DNA from: an uncultured Oscillospiraceae bacterium
GTDB lineage: Bacteria; Bacillota; Clostridia; Oscillospirales; Oscillospiraceae
Reading direction: 5' to 3'
Assembly: GCA_944385125.1 (NCBI GenBank)
Contig: CALWVZ010000006.1
Coordinates: 1 to 56,722 of the forward strand
DNA length: 56,722 nt
Part shown: positions 27,807-36,389 of the stretch, in pieces
How positions within the stretch are numbered: position 1 is the first letter of the stretch
Layout: each line of letters opens with the position of its first letter
Notes under the pieces: model-generated
Told to the model about the DNA's origin: nothing
Seen by the model: only the letters and a program-made list of their open reading frames with translations
The model's database searches: none
Program-made: the position numbers and the translations under genes

Positions 27807-29018
27807 TCACTTTCTAATCAGATTCAGACTTATCCGCTTTCCGGCGTCCCGCCGTACATAACCCTTTATCTCCAGCAGGGTCAGCTGGGAGAGCACCTTT
27901 GCCGCAGTGTAGCCGGTGGCCTCGATGATATCGTCTATGTGCCGGCTTCCGCCGGAAATTGCTTTCACTATCTCCAGCTGCTCGGCGCTAAGTCCCGACA
28001 GCTGTTCACGCAAGTCAATATATCCTTTGCCCTTTTCCTTGTCAATCTCTTTTTTAGTCTCCCGGGGCTGAGGGATATTCTGAGAGGCTGGCTTCTCCTC
28101 CGGCTGCACCCGCTGCTCCGGCGCCTTGTCCGCCGTATTCCCCTTCAGCTTTTCCGGGTACAGGGGAGCAAATTCCTCCAGCACGTCCCAGCCGCAGGTG
28201 ACCGGCTTTGCCCCCTGCTTTATAAGCCCTATGGTCCCGGCGCTATTGGGAGCGTCCGCATTGCCGGGCACGGCAAAGATCTCCCTCCCCTGCTCCAGGG
28301 CCTCGGCGGCAAAAAGCAATGCTCCGCTGTTTTCCGGGGCTTCCACCACCACAACGCCCAGGGATAGCCCCGAGGCTATGCGGTTGCGGTCCCGGAAGAA
28401 GCTTTTCACCGGCTTGCTCCCCGGCGGGTACTCGCTGACCAGAGCTCCCGAATGGGCGATATCCAGGCACAAGCCCCGCTCCCGCTCCCGGTGAGCGGTG
28501 CCCAGCACCGCTATGCAGCGGCCTCCGCCCAACAGGGCGCCCTTGGCCGCCGCCTCGTCTATGCCTTCGGTGACAAGGGATATGACCGTGCCTCCGGCCT
28601 TGGCTATCTCCCAGGACAGGTTCCGGCCCATCTTCAGGCCGTAGGGACTGGCCTTCCTGGTACCTATCACGGCTACCGCCGCCTCCTCGTCCAGATCCTT
28701 AAGGCTGCCCTTCACATACAGCACCACCGGCGGGGCAAAGATATTCTTAAGCCTTGCCGGATAGTCCGCATCCTGCATGGTGATTATATCTATCCCCTGT
28801 ATCTGGCAGGCCTCCAGGATGGGCTCTACCCGGCTCATGTCCCGCTGCTCCAGCAGCTGGGTCTCCAGGCGGCTGACTCCCGGTACGCAGCTGAAATCCC
28901 CCGGCGGAGCATGGAAGGCCTCCTCCGCCCCGCCGTAATAGGCCGCCAGAGCCGCTCTTGCCCTGGGGCTCAGTCTCGTCTGGGAGGAGAGCCACAGCCA
29001 GTATTTTATCGCCGCCAT
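27807..29018 (-). CDS. dprA: DNA-processing protein DprA
   Basis: Loads RecA on incoming single-stranded DNA in transformation. 403 residues: an N-terminal helical region with an HhH-like segment (CVPGVS), then the Rossmann-type core (VAVIGTRKASPYG, SEYPPGSKP, RFF-like KSFFRDRNRIASGLS, VVVEAPENSGALLFAAEALEQGREIFAVPGN), a charged linker, and a C-terminal winged helix. The usual SGLARGIDAAAH is changed to SLVTEGIDEAAAK, which alters a conserved patch. An ATG at 29018 (MAAIKYWLWLS) fits the family start; GTG 29027 is an alternative. The function may be general recombination if no competence genes exist. Confidence 0.9.
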   Translation of the reverse strand: MAAIKYWLWLSSQTRLSPRARAALAAYYGGAEEAFHAPPGDFSCVPGVSRLETQLLEQRDMSRVEPILEACQIQGIDIITMQDADYPARLKNIFAPPVVLYVKGSLKDLDEEAAVAVIGTRKASPYGLKMGRNLSWEIAKAGGTVISLVTEGIDEAAAKGALLGGGRCIAVLGTAHRERERGLCLDIAHSGALVSEYPPGSKPVKSFFRDRNRIASGLSLGVVVVEAPENSGALLFAAEALEQGREIFAVPGNADAPNSAGTIGLIKQGAKPVTCGWDVLEEFAPLYPEKLKGNTADKAPEQRVQPEEKPASQNIPQPRETKKEIDKEKGKGYIDLREQLSGLSAEQLEIVKAISGGSRHIDDIIEATGYTAAKVLSQLTLLEIKGYVRRDAGKRISLNLIRK

Positions 29019-29056
29019 TTTCCCCACCTGCTCCTATCTTTATTCCGCCAGACTGT

Positions 29057-29812
29057 TTATCTTGCCATCTCCCACATTATTATTGCCGCAGCCACGGCGG
29101 CGTTCAAAGACTCGCTGCCCGGGGCCATGGGGATTATCACTTCCCCCTGGCACAGCTCTATAAGCTCCCGGCTCAATCCCTGTCCCTCGCTGCCCACGCA
29201 GACCATGGCCCCTTTCAGCTCCAGGCGGCGTATATCCTCCGCCCTATCCGACAGAGCGGCGGCATATAGTCTCAGGCCCTCCCTCTCCGCCAGCTCCTTA
29301 AGCTCCCGGCGGGAAGCGTATATGACCCGCTGGCGGAAGATCGCCCCCATGCTTGCTCTCACCGCCTTGGGGCTGTATATGTCGGCGCAGTCCCCGGTGA
29401 GTATGACTGCGCCTATATCCAGGGCCTTGGCTGTGCGCAGCACGGCGCCCACATTTCCCGGGTCCTGGATAGTCTCCAGCACTATGGCGTTTCTCAGCCT
29501 TCCCTGGCTCCCGCTGGGCCCCATAGCCACGGTGAACACCGGGCCGGGGCTGTTTTTCATAGGGGAGGCATAGTCGAAAAGCTCCGCCGGGGCCAGGTAC
29601 TGCCTGGAGCAGTTAAGTCCCTCCGCCGTCTCGGCCCGCTCCTTCCACAGGACCGAGCGAATCTCCGCTCCCTTTTCCACCGCCTCTTTCAGCAGCTTCA
29701 TCCCATCGCAGACGAATTCCCCTTCTTCCCGGCGGAAGTCGGGCTCCGACGCCAGGCGGCGGAGACGGAGTATATATTGATTTTTTCTGGAACTAAGGGC
29801 CTCTATACTCAT
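29057..29812 (-). CDS. SpoU-family (SPOUT) RNA 2'-O-methyltransferase
   Basis: 251 residues: an N-terminal substrate-binding subdomain (FVCDGMKLLKEAVEKGAEI) followed by a SPOUT knot with the three SpoU motifs: ETIQDPGNVGAVLRTAKA, CVGSEGQGLS and IPMAPGSESLNAAVAAAI. Homologs modify 23S rRNA or tRNA 2'-OH using AdoMet; the exact target is not predictable. I chose ATG 29812 because a TATAAT at 29869-29864 would place the transcript start just upstream, so a longer reading frame to 29878 would include promoter DNA. It heads the operon that continues with dprA and topA. Confidence 0.88.
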   Translation of the reverse strand: MSIEALSSRKNQYILRLRRLASEPDFRREEGEFVCDGMKLLKEAVEKGAEIRSVLWKERAETAEGLNCSRQYLAPAELFDYASPMKNSPGPVFTVAMGPSGSQGRLRNAIVLETIQDPGNVGAVLRTAKALDIGAVILTGDCADIYSPKAVRASMGAIFRQRVIYASRRELKELAEREGLRLYAAALSDRAEDIRRLELKGAMVCVGSEGQGLSRELIELCQGEVIIPMAPGSESLNAAVAAAIIMWEMAR

Positions 29813-29863
29813 ATTCAAGCTCTGATCCTGTTTCAATAATTTTAAATATTTTGATAATGCTAC

Positions 29864-29869
29864 ATTATA
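29864..29869 (-). promoter_or_regulatory. candidate -10 of methyltransferase-dprA-topA operon
   Basis: TATAAT on the minus strand, about 50 nt before the chosen start. The nearest -35-like hexamer TTGCCA is 20 bp upstream, so the promoter is weak or incomplete. Confidence 0.45.
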
Positions 29870-29981
29870 ATAATACATCGTTTCTAAATTGGCAAGGAAT
29901 TTATAGGCGCAATAATTCCGGGGCCGCAGCGCAGCCCCGGAAAAACAAATATTCTTATTGCAGCTGAGGCAGCCGCCTCCT

Positions 29982-31289
29982 TCACATGCCCCAGACCAGC
30001 CAAATGTATATATACCCGGCCAGAACCGCCGAGAGGGTGAAGGGCACGCCGATGCGCAGAAAGTCCCTGGTGGTAACGGTCTCGCCGTTTTTGCGCAGGA
30101 TACCTATGGCGGTTATATTGGCGGAGGCGCCGATGGGGGTGAGGTTGCCGCCCAGGGTGGCCCCGGTGAGCAGACCAAAGTAGAACACATAGGGCTCGGC
30201 GCCCATGAGGGCGGCTATGCCCTGGACCACCGGCAGCATGGTGGCCACATAGGGGATATTGTCGATAAAGGCGCTGAGCAGCACCGATACCACGACAATG
30301 AGGGTGTAGAGCAGGAAGGGACTGTCTCCCGCCAGCTCATAGAAGATGCCGGCGGCGGCGTCAATGACTCCGGCGGAGCGTATGCCCTCGATGACCATAA
30401 ATAGTCCGAAGAGCAGCAGCAGGGTCTCCTTATCCAGCTCCCGCAGCACCATTTTCAAGGGCAGGGCGCCCTTGGATCTAATGCAGGCTCGCACCACACC
30501 CACAAGGCAAAGCAGCATACAGCTCAGGCCGCTGCGAAGATTGTACAGTGCCAGGAGGAAGGGGTCCTCCGGAGCGGGGAGGAAAGACACGATTATGAGC
30601 AGCAGCACCGTGGCTATCATAAGATAGCTGGGGAAATAGTCTTCCACCTCCGTCTCCACCCTGGCGCTGATAGGCGCCTTGTTGCGGCGGAAGAGGAACA
30701 TCAGCACAAAGGCCGAGGCCAGAGCCCCCAGCTCCACGCCCCAGAACATGCCGGGCTTGCCCAGCATCCAGAAGAAGTCCATGAAGTTCATCCCGGCAAA
30801 ACCGCCAAGAAGCATGCTGGTGGTATCCCCCACCATGGTTGCGGCCCCCTGGAGATTTGAGGACACGGCGATGGCAATAAGCACCGGCACCGGGGAGACC
30901 TTCAGCTTCCTGGCAATGGCCAGGCCCACAGGGGCCACCATCAGCACCGTGGCCACATTATCCACAAAGGCGCTTATCACCCCGGCAAAGAGAGCCAGAG
31001 CAGTCACCGCCCACATGACGTTGGGGGTCTTGGTCATCATCAGCTCCGCCAGACGGGCAGGCATACGGCTTTCTATGAAAAGACTCACCAGGCCCATGGT
31101 GGCAGCTATCATCATAAGCACATTGTAGTCCACCGCTGACAAGGCCGAAAGAATCCCCATATCGAACAGGCCCAGATAGCCCATGACAATGAATATAACA
31201 GCAGAGCTTAGAGCTATCCAGGGTCTCCAGGCCTGGAAGGCCAGCATGAGCACATAGGTCAAAGCAAAAACGATGATCGCAGGTATCAA
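29982..31289 (-). CDS. ArsB/NhaD-type ion permease (IT superfamily)
   Basis: 435-residue membrane protein with about 11 hydrophobic segments in two halves. Each half has the superfamily hairpin with an Asp-Asn pair: SAFVDNVATVLMVAPV (about 105) and SAFIDNIPYVATMLPV (about 345), and a re-entrant SSNLQGAATMVGD or LGGNLTPIGASANI following. These match the CitMHS/ArsB/NhaD group, which move arsenite, sodium, citrate or other anions. The substrate cannot be assigned. The start is TTG at 31289 with AAGGAG about 10 nt upstream. Confidence 0.85.
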   Translation of the reverse strand: MIPAIIVFALTYVLMLAFQAWRPWIALSSAVIFIVMGYLGLFDMGILSALSAVDYNVLMMIAATMGLVSLFIESRMPARLAELMMTKTPNVMWAVTALALFAGVISAFVDNVATVLMVAPVGLAIARKLKVSPVPVLIAIAVSSNLQGAATMVGDTTSMLLGGFAGMNFMDFFWMLGKPGMFWGVELGALASAFVLMFLFRRNKAPISARVETEVEDYFPSYLMIATVLLLIIVSFLPAPEDPFLLALYNLRSGLSCMLLCLVGVVRACIRSKGALPLKMVLRELDKETLLLLFGLFMVIEGIRSAGVIDAAAGIFYELAGDSPFLLYTLIVVVSVLLSAFIDNIPYVATMLPVVQGIAALMGAEPYVFYFGLLTGATLGGNLTPIGASANITAIGILRKNGETVTTRDFLRIGVPFTLSAVLAGYIYIWLVWGM

Positions 31290-31424
31290 GTATCTACCAC
31301 TCCTTGATAAATAAATTCCCGCTTATTATAGCATCCTTTCAAATTAAAATGTTGCTAATTTTTCAAGCCCCGGGCATTTCGTTATAATTTATTATTAATT
31401 AATGATTTTCTTACGACTTATGAT

Positions 31425-31432
31425 ATAATTTA
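31425..31432 (+). promoter_or_regulatory. -10 element for small alarmone synthetase gene
   Basis: ATGATATAAT before the coding start, in an AT-rich divergent intergenic stretch (31290-31481). The -35 is not recognisable. A minus-strand TATAAT for the permease lies near 31320-31325. Confidence 0.4.
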
Positions 31433-31481
31433 ACTATATTGAACGTGAATATACCACGACTCTGAAAGGACAGGCATACAT

Positions 31482-32237
31482 ATGGATCTACGCTCAGAAG
31501 CCCCGGACCTCAGTCCCCTTGTCCCCCCTCCCTATCCGGCCAACGACAGTCTGGCCCGGCGCATGCTGGAGACCGCAGTGGAATATAAAGAACTGCGGAT
31601 GATGTACTCCTGCGCTATCAAAGAGGTGCAGACCAAGTTTGAGGTCCTCAATACCGAGTTCAACATTCTCTACAAGCGAAACCCCATCAGTTCCATGAGC
31701 ACCCGCCTCAAAAGCAGCTCCAGCATCATAGAGAAGCTGCACCGCAAGGGCATCGGTTTTTCCCTGGACAATCTGGAGGAACACATCCAGGATATTGCCG
31801 GGATACGGATAATCTGCTCCTATGTGGACGATATATATACCCTGGCCGATGCCCTTACCAGCCAGGACGATATCACCCTGGTGGAGAAAAAAGACTATAT
31901 CTCAAACCCAAAGCCCAACGGCTACCGCAGCCTCCACCTTATAGTCAGCGTCCCGGTATTCTTCTCCCAGCAGAAGCGGAGCATGAAAGTAGAGGTGCAG
32001 ATACGCACCATAGCCATGGACTTCTGGGCCAGCCTGGAGCACCAGATAAAATACAAGAGAGAGATACCGGACCAGGAAAATATCGTGGCAAAGCTCCGCA
32101 GCTGCGCCGACGATATAGCCCGCATCGACAGCGAGATGATGGATATCCACCGGCAGCTGGAAGCCTCGGAAAACAAGGAACGGGAGGAGGACAGCCTCCT
32201 TACCGTGCTGCGCAAGCTGGACACGCCCATTTCATAA
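31482..32237 (+). CDS. small alarmone synthetase, RelQ/YjbM type
   Basis: GTP pyrophosphokinase that makes (p)ppGpp without the hydrolase and regulatory domains of long Rel proteins. 251 residues. Synthetase motifs: STRLKSSSSIIEKL (ATP-binding Arg and Lys), DIAGIRIICSYVDDIY, KPNGYRSLHLI (GTP-binding Tyr stack) and EVQIRTIAMDFWASLEHQIKYK. There is no HD hydrolase domain. An N-terminal extension of about 25 residues rich in Pro precedes the core. It is followed by ilvA but has its own transcript leader. Confidence 0.92.
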   Translation: MDLRSEAPDLSPLVPPPYPANDSLARRMLETAVEYKELRMMYSCAIKEVQTKFEVLNTEFNILYKRNPISSMSTRLKSSSSIIEKLHRKGIGFSLDNLEEHIQDIAGIRIICSYVDDIYTLADALTSQDDITLVEKKDYISNPKPNGYRSLHLIVSVPVFFSQQKRSMKVEVQIRTIAMDFWASLEHQIKYKREIPDQENIVAKLRSCADDIARIDSEMMDIHRQLEASENKEREEDSLLTVLRKLDTPIS

Positions 32238-32292
32238 TATCTTCGGCCTCATGGCTCTTCAGCCTATGCGGCCAAAAATATCTCCCCGCATA

Positions 32293-32321
32293 TTGTAATA
32301 TTCCCGCAGCTGGAGTAAAAT
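32293..32321 (+). promoter_or_regulatory. candidate ilvA promoter
   Basis: TTGTAA, spacer 17 bp, TAAAAT on the plus strand, about 60 nt before ilvA. Match is 4/6 and 5/6. Confidence 0.5.
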
Positions 32322-32382
32322 TCTATTAAAGGGAATACTTTCAAAAAATCGGCCGCTCCCGGCGGCCAAGGGAGCTGAAAAT

Positions 32383-33597
32383 ATGAACATCGAGCTGAGA
32401 GACATCAAGACCGCCGCCCAGCGGCTAAAACCTATACTCCACCATACGGAGCTGGACCTGTCCTCCACCTTTTCCAGCATGACAGGGGGCAGCATCTATC
32501 TCAAATGCGAAAACCGGCAGAAGACCGGCTCCTTTAAAATAAGAGGCGCCAGCAACAAGATCGCCTCTCTGGTGGAGCAGGGGCAGCTGCAGTCGGTGGT
32601 GGCCTCCTCCGCCGGCAACCACGCCCAGGGCGTGGCCTACGCCGCCAAGAAATTCGGCATTCCCTCCACCATAGTCATGCCCGAGTCGGCCCCCATTGCC
32701 AAGGTCCAGGCCACTGAGGGCTACGGAGCAAAGGTGGTGCTCTCCGGCTCCTGCTATGACGACGCTTACACCAAGGCCCGGGAAATATGCGACAGCGAAG
32801 GCGCTACCTTCCTCCACCCCTATAACGACGTGGACGTTATCGCCGGCCAGGGCACCCTGGGAATAGAGATACTGGGCGACCTGCCTACGGTGGACCTTAT
32901 CCTGGTCCCCGCCGGGGGCGGCGGGCTCCTCTCCGGCGTGGCCGCCGCCGTCAAGCAGCTCAACCCCAGAGTTAGGGTCTGCGGCGTCCAGGCCGAGGGG
33001 GCCAACGCCATCGCCCGCAGCTTCCGTGAAAAACGCCTGGTCACCACCGAGACCGCCTCCACCATTGCCGACGGTATCGCCGTGAAGGCCCCCGGCGACA
33101 TCACCGTGGATATAATAAACCAATATGTGGACGACGTGGTCACCGTCTCCGACCGGGAGATATCCAGCGCCATACTGCTGCTGATGGAGCGCTGCAAGCA
33201 GATAGTTGAGCCCGCCGGAGCCACATCCCTGGCGGCAGCCCTGGGCGGAAAGATAGACGTGGAGGGCAAAAACGTGGTGTGTCTCCTCTCCGGGGGCAAT
33301 ATCGACGTGAGCTTCATCCAGAACATCATTGAGCAGGGCCTGGTTGCCCGCAACCGCCGCCTCAAATTCATCGCCAAGCTTATCGACCGCCCCGGCAGCC
33401 TGGTGCAGCTGTTGAACGTCCTGGCCCAGGCAGGGGCCAATGTGCTCACCGTGCAGCACGACAAGCTGATGCTGGGTCTCAATCCCAACGAGACCTATGT
33501 GCGCATTGCCTGCGAAGTGGGCGGCAAGGCCCACGGCAGTCTGGTGATGAGCGAGCTGAAGAACCACGGGTATCAGGTGGAGAGCGACGAGATGTAA
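32383..33597 (+). CDS. ilvA: threonine ammonia-lyase with ACT domain
   Basis: Deaminates threonine (and serine) to 2-oxobutyrate. 404 residues. The PLP lysine is K52 in TGSFKIRGA; the glycine-rich phosphate loop GGGGLLSG and ASSAGNHAQG substrate loop are present. The C-terminal about 75 residues form an ACT-like domain (FIAKLIDRPGSLVQLLNVL), typical of the 400-residue catabolic type and not the long feedback-inhibited biosynthetic type. A GGGAG site precedes the ATG. ridA follows 83 nt later. Confidence 0.94.
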   Translation: MNIELRDIKTAAQRLKPILHHTELDLSSTFSSMTGGSIYLKCENRQKTGSFKIRGASNKIASLVEQGQLQSVVASSAGNHAQGVAYAAKKFGIPSTIVMPESAPIAKVQATEGYGAKVVLSGSCYDDAYTKAREICDSEGATFLHPYNDVDVIAGQGTLGIEILGDLPTVDLILVPAGGGGLLSGVAAAVKQLNPRVRVCGVQAEGANAIARSFREKRLVTTETASTIADGIAVKAPGDITVDIINQYVDDVVTVSDREISSAILLLMERCKQIVEPAGATSLAAALGGKIDVEGKNVVCLLSGGNIDVSFIQNIIEQGLVARNRRLKFIAKLIDRPGSLVQLLNVLAQAGANVLTVQHDKLMLGLNPNETYVRIACEVGGKAHGSLVMSELKNHGYQVESDEM

Positions 33598-33680
33598 AGC
33601 CGCCTCCCGCCATTGTCCCAGGCAATGCTCCGGCATTTTCCATGTACAAACAATATTAAAGTCAAAAGGAGAAACAAACT

Positions 33681-34052
33681 ATGAAGACCGTATCCACCGA
33701 AAAAGCCCCCTCCGCCATCGGCCCCTATTCCCAGGCCCAGATAAGCGGCGATTTTGTCTTTTGCTCCGGGCAGATACCCGTTATCCCCGAGACCGGGGAG
33801 CTGGCCCAGGGACTGGAGGGCCAGGCTCATCAGGTGTTCAAGAACATCTCGGAGCTGCTGAAGGCTGCCGGCTCCGACATCTCCAAAGTGGTGAAGAGCA
33901 CCGTGTTCATCAAACACATGGACGACTTTGGCGCCATCAACGCCATATACGCCCAGTACTTTACCCAGCCCTTCCCTGCCCGCTCCTGCGTGGAGGTGGG
34001 CAGACTGCCCAAGGACGTGCTGCTGGAGTGCGAGGTAATAGCCGAGCTGTAA
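33681..34052 (+). CDS. ridA: reactive enamine/imine deaminase RidA
   Basis: Hydrolyses 2-aminoacrylate and 2-aminocrotonate, the toxic intermediates released by PLP enzymes such as IlvA. 123 residues, standard length. The catalytic Arg lies in PARSCVEVGRLPKDVLLECEVIA, and FCSGQIPVIP and NAIYAQYF are family motifs. A strong AAAGGAGAAA site precedes ATG. Placement directly after ilvA suggests a paired function; a shared transcript is likely. Confidence 0.95.
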   Translation: MKTVSTEKAPSAIGPYSQAQISGDFVFCSGQIPVIPETGELAQGLEGQAHQVFKNISELLKAAGSDISKVVKSTVFIKHMDDFGAINAIYAQYFTQPFPARSCVEVGRLPKDVLLECEVIAEL

Positions 34053-34079
34053 GTCGGCCGGGGCAACAGCCCAAGGTAA

Positions 34080-34109
34080 AGCAGGCGGGACAGAAACGTC
34101 CCGCCTGCT
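34080..34109. repeat. 30-bp hairpin repeat, copy 1
   Basis: Perfect palindrome with a 12-bp stem (AGCAGGCGGGAC and its complement around AGAAAC). Identical over 30 bp to 34319-34348. It follows ridA by 27 nt and may have been its terminator stem before the element formed. Confidence 0.9.
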
Positions 34110-34323
34110 CAGCTTGTCAAAAAAGCCCTACAGACTTTTTTGACTGCGCTTCTCCCGCCAAGCATTTTGCCCTTGGCAAAATGCTGCTTCGCCCGAAAAG
34201 CCTTGAAAAATCAAGGCTTTTCTGTGGCGGGTTATTGCATCACGAGGCGGGCCTTGCCCCCTCGTGCTCCCCCGCTGCTCTATTGTCTTTACTTATACTA
34301 TAGTTTTTTGACAGTCTCAGCAG
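34105..34323. mobile_element. MITE-like palindromic element
   Basis: A 219-bp noncoding segment whose ends are inverted repeats matching at 17 of 20 positions (left 34105-34124 against right 34304-34323; shared core TTTTTTGACA). Inside are four hairpins: 34117-34143 (9-bp stem), 34161-34185 (11-bp stem), 34195-34222 (12-bp stem) and 34241-34266. Outer 30-bp hairpin copies overlap both ends. No open frame of note lies inside. It looks like a small non-autonomous mobile or structured repeat; no transposase partner is visible and no target-site duplication is clear. Confidence 0.55.
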
Positions 34324-34348
34324 GCGGGACAGAAACGTCCCGCCTGCT
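34319..34348. repeat. 30-bp hairpin repeat, copy 2
   Basis: Identical to 34080-34109. Here it is followed by TTTGTTCTG, so on the plus strand it could act as an intrinsic terminator. Confidence 0.9.
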
Positions 34349-34351
34349 TTG

Positions 34352-34381
34352 TTCTGAATCCTGCGATTCTGAATCCTGCGA
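34352..34381. repeat. tandem 15-bp direct repeat
   Basis: TTCTGAATCCTGCGA occurs twice with no gap, just after hairpin copy 2 and before the tetR promoter. Confidence 0.9.
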
Positions 34382-34418
34382 TGCAGCTGCGCCTATATTG
34401 CGCCGCACTGAAAGACTG

Positions 34419-34447
34419 TTGTCTTTTAGCTGAAAAAAGTTTATAAT
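34419..34447 (+). promoter_or_regulatory. tetR promoter
   Basis: TTGTCT, spacer 17 bp, TATAAT on the plus strand, 45 nt before the tetR start. Confidence 0.6.
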
Positions 34448-34491
34448 GTCAGATAGGTTTTTTACATTTAGATTGGAAGGCAGCTGTTTGG

Positions 34492-35100
34492 ATGAAGGAA
34501 CTCACTCCCCGCCAGAAAAAAAGTCTGGATATGAAAAAAAATATATACGAAGTTTTTTACCGTCTCTGCAATGAATATGAGGGCAGGGTAACAGTGAAGG
34601 ACGTTTGCCGGGAAACCGGCATCTCCGTAGGTTCCTTCTATAACTTTTTTGAGAGCAAGGAAGCCGTCACCTCAGCCGTATATCAGTATCTCAACGATGA
34701 GATGCTGGATTGGGAATACCCCCCGGAGCCCCGGGAGCGGATACTGACGGCAGTAGAGCGGCTCATGCGTTTGTCCATGGAAAAGGGCCTCCACTTTCTG
34801 AAAATGGCTGCGGTATATGAGATGGATCACACGCCCTCCATAGTCAGGAGCAGCTACCAGGGCCAGGTGCTGTTTTCCGCCACTGCGGATATAATAGTCG
34901 CCGCTCTGGAGGAGGGAGCGGAAAAGGGGCTTTTCCGTCTGGAGCGCCCCGCCTGGTATTACTCGGATATGATAATATTCATGCACAGGAGCCAGCTCTA
35001 CTTTTGGACTGTCAATAACGGACACTATGACCCGCTTTCAGCCCAGCTGTCCTATACCGGGTTCATTCTGGACTCCATCAGCCCGGAAGGGCAGAGCTGA
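34492..35100 (+). CDS. TetR/AcrR-family regulator
   Basis: 202 residues. N-terminal helix-turn-helix: VTVKDVCRETGISVGSFYNFFESKEAV at about residues 32-60, with the classic SVGSFYNFF recognition helix. The C-terminal ligand-binding part is unspecific. Convergent with the M20 amidohydrolase and membrane protein at 35160-37580. The promoter of that operon carries a perfect 8-4-8 palindrome (37598-37617), so this protein is the obvious candidate to bind it. No clear palindrome of the same sequence lies in its own promoter. Confidence 0.88.
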   Translation: MKELTPRQKKSLDMKKNIYEVFYRLCNEYEGRVTVKDVCRETGISVGSFYNFFESKEAVTSAVYQYLNDEMLDWEYPPEPRERILTAVERLMRLSMEKGLHFLKMAAVYEMDHTPSIVRSSYQGQVLFSATADIIVAALEEGAEKGLFRLERPAWYYSDMIIFMHRSQLYFWTVNNGHYDPLSAQLSYTGFILDSISPEGQS

Positions 35101-35116
35101 AACAGGATTCAACACA

Positions 35117-35143
35117 TCAGGGGCGGGAACCACCCGCCCCTGA
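35117..35143. terminator. hairpin between convergent genes
   Basis: TCAGGGGCGGG pairs perfectly with CCCGCCCCTGA across AACCA. There is no U-tract on either strand, so it may act as a bidirectional stop or mRNA end only weakly. Confidence 0.55.
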
Positions 35144-35159
35144 ATCCTTCAGGATATCT

Positions 35160-36329
35160 TTACTTGTCTTCCCCGCAGAGATAGTCCAGCATTTCCACTG
35201 CCATCTGGGCATTCAGAGCTGCGCCCACGCACAGGGACTCGTCTCCTATACGGAACTTTTCGTTATGTCCGGGGCCGTTGCCCTCGGTGCCCAGGAAGGT
35301 ATAGGCGGCGGGGGCATAATTGGAGTAGGCGCCGAAATCGTCTCCGGCATTCATGGGGGCCATCTGCTTTACCATGCCGGCATCCATGAACTTCTCCGCT
35401 GCCCGCTGTACCAGGGCTATCACCTTATCGTCGTTGCACACCACGTCGCTGAAGACTTCAAAGTCCACCGCAGCCTCCGCCCCATAGGCCTGGGCCACGC
35501 CCTTGCAGATGCGCTCCATTTCCTCTTTCAGCTTGGGGCCAAGGGCCTTGCTGAGGAAGCGGCAGGTGCCGGTGATGACGGCCTTGTCGGATATGACGTT
35601 GAAAGCCTTGCCGGAATTGAAGGTGCAGACGCTGAGCACGCAGGTGTCGAAGGGGCTTATGCGCCGGCTCACTATGCTTTGCAGGTTGTTTACTATCTGG
35701 CAGCCCGCCAGGGTTGCGTCTATGCTGAACTCAGGGGTTGCGCCGTGGGCGCTTTTGCCGCTGACTTCAATGGTGAATTTTGCAGCGGCGGCCATGGCTC
35801 CGCCGGGGCAGTAGTTCACGGTGCCGGCAGGCTCCAGAGGGGTCACATGCTGGCCGAAGAACATGTCCACGCCCTGGGCTGCCCCCTGGCTGATTATGCG
35901 CTCGGCTCCGCCTCCGCCTTCTTCGGCGGGCTGGAAAATGCAGCGCACCTTGCCCTTCAGCTGCTCCTTATTGGCGCACAGCAGTTTCACCGCACCCATG
36001 AGCATGGCTGTGTGGGCGTCGTGGCCGCAGGCGTGCATCACCTCGGCGGTGCGGGACTGATACTCAAGCCCCGTGGTCTCCTGTATGGGCAGAGCATCCA
36101 TATCCGCCCTCAGGGCCACGCATTTCCCGGTGGGGCTGCCCTCTATCTCCACCATAAGTCCTGTGGGCTGGAAGCGCACATAGTTCAGCCCCAGTTTTTT
36201 GACTTCTTCCTCTATCTTTTCCGTAGTGCGAAACTCCCGGAACCCGAGCTCCGGGTACATGTGCAGGTCATGTCGGAAGCTGACGATAAAGTCCTCAATG
36301 GCCTTGGCCTGTTCAAGCATGTTCTGCAT
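35160..36329 (-). CDS. M20-family amidohydrolase (hippurate hydrolase-like)
   Basis: 389-residue metal-dependent amidohydrolase/peptidase. Metal ligands are in HACGHDAH (about residue 100) and the catalytic Glu in FQPAEEGGGGA; LRADMDALPI and KSAHGATPE also fit M20D. Members cleave N-acyl amino acids or small amides; the substrate is unknown here. No signal peptide, so it acts in the cytosol. It follows the membrane protein gene by 60 nt, which suggests the pair imports and cleaves one compound. An AAAGGATG ribosome site precedes the start. Confidence 0.9.
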   Translation of the reverse strand: MQNMLEQAKAIEDFIVSFRHDLHMYPELGFREFRTTEKIEEEVKKLGLNYVRFQPTGLMVEIEGSPTGKCVALRADMDALPIQETTGLEYQSRTAEVMHACGHDAHTAMLMGAVKLLCANKEQLKGKVRCIFQPAEEGGGGAERIISQGAAQGVDMFFGQHVTPLEPAGTVNYCPGGAMAAAAKFTIEVSGKSAHGATPEFSIDATLAGCQIVNNLQSIVSRRISPFDTCVLSVCTFNSGKAFNVISDKAVITGTCRFLSKALGPKLKEEMERICKGVAQAYGAEAAVDFEVFSDVVCNDDKVIALVQRAAEKFMDAGMVKQMAPMNAGDDFGAYSNYAPAAYTFLGTEGNGPGHNEKFRIGDESLCVGAALNAQMAVEMLDYLCGEDK

Positions 36330-36389
36330 GATCTCATCCTTTCATATTTTTTCTTGCACCATTTGCCGCCTTCAGCATTCCGGGCTTTC

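Noticed and set aside
34080-34348. CRISPR array
   Set aside because: Only two 30-bp copies exist, 209 bp apart, with palindromes between them and no regular spacers or cas genes.
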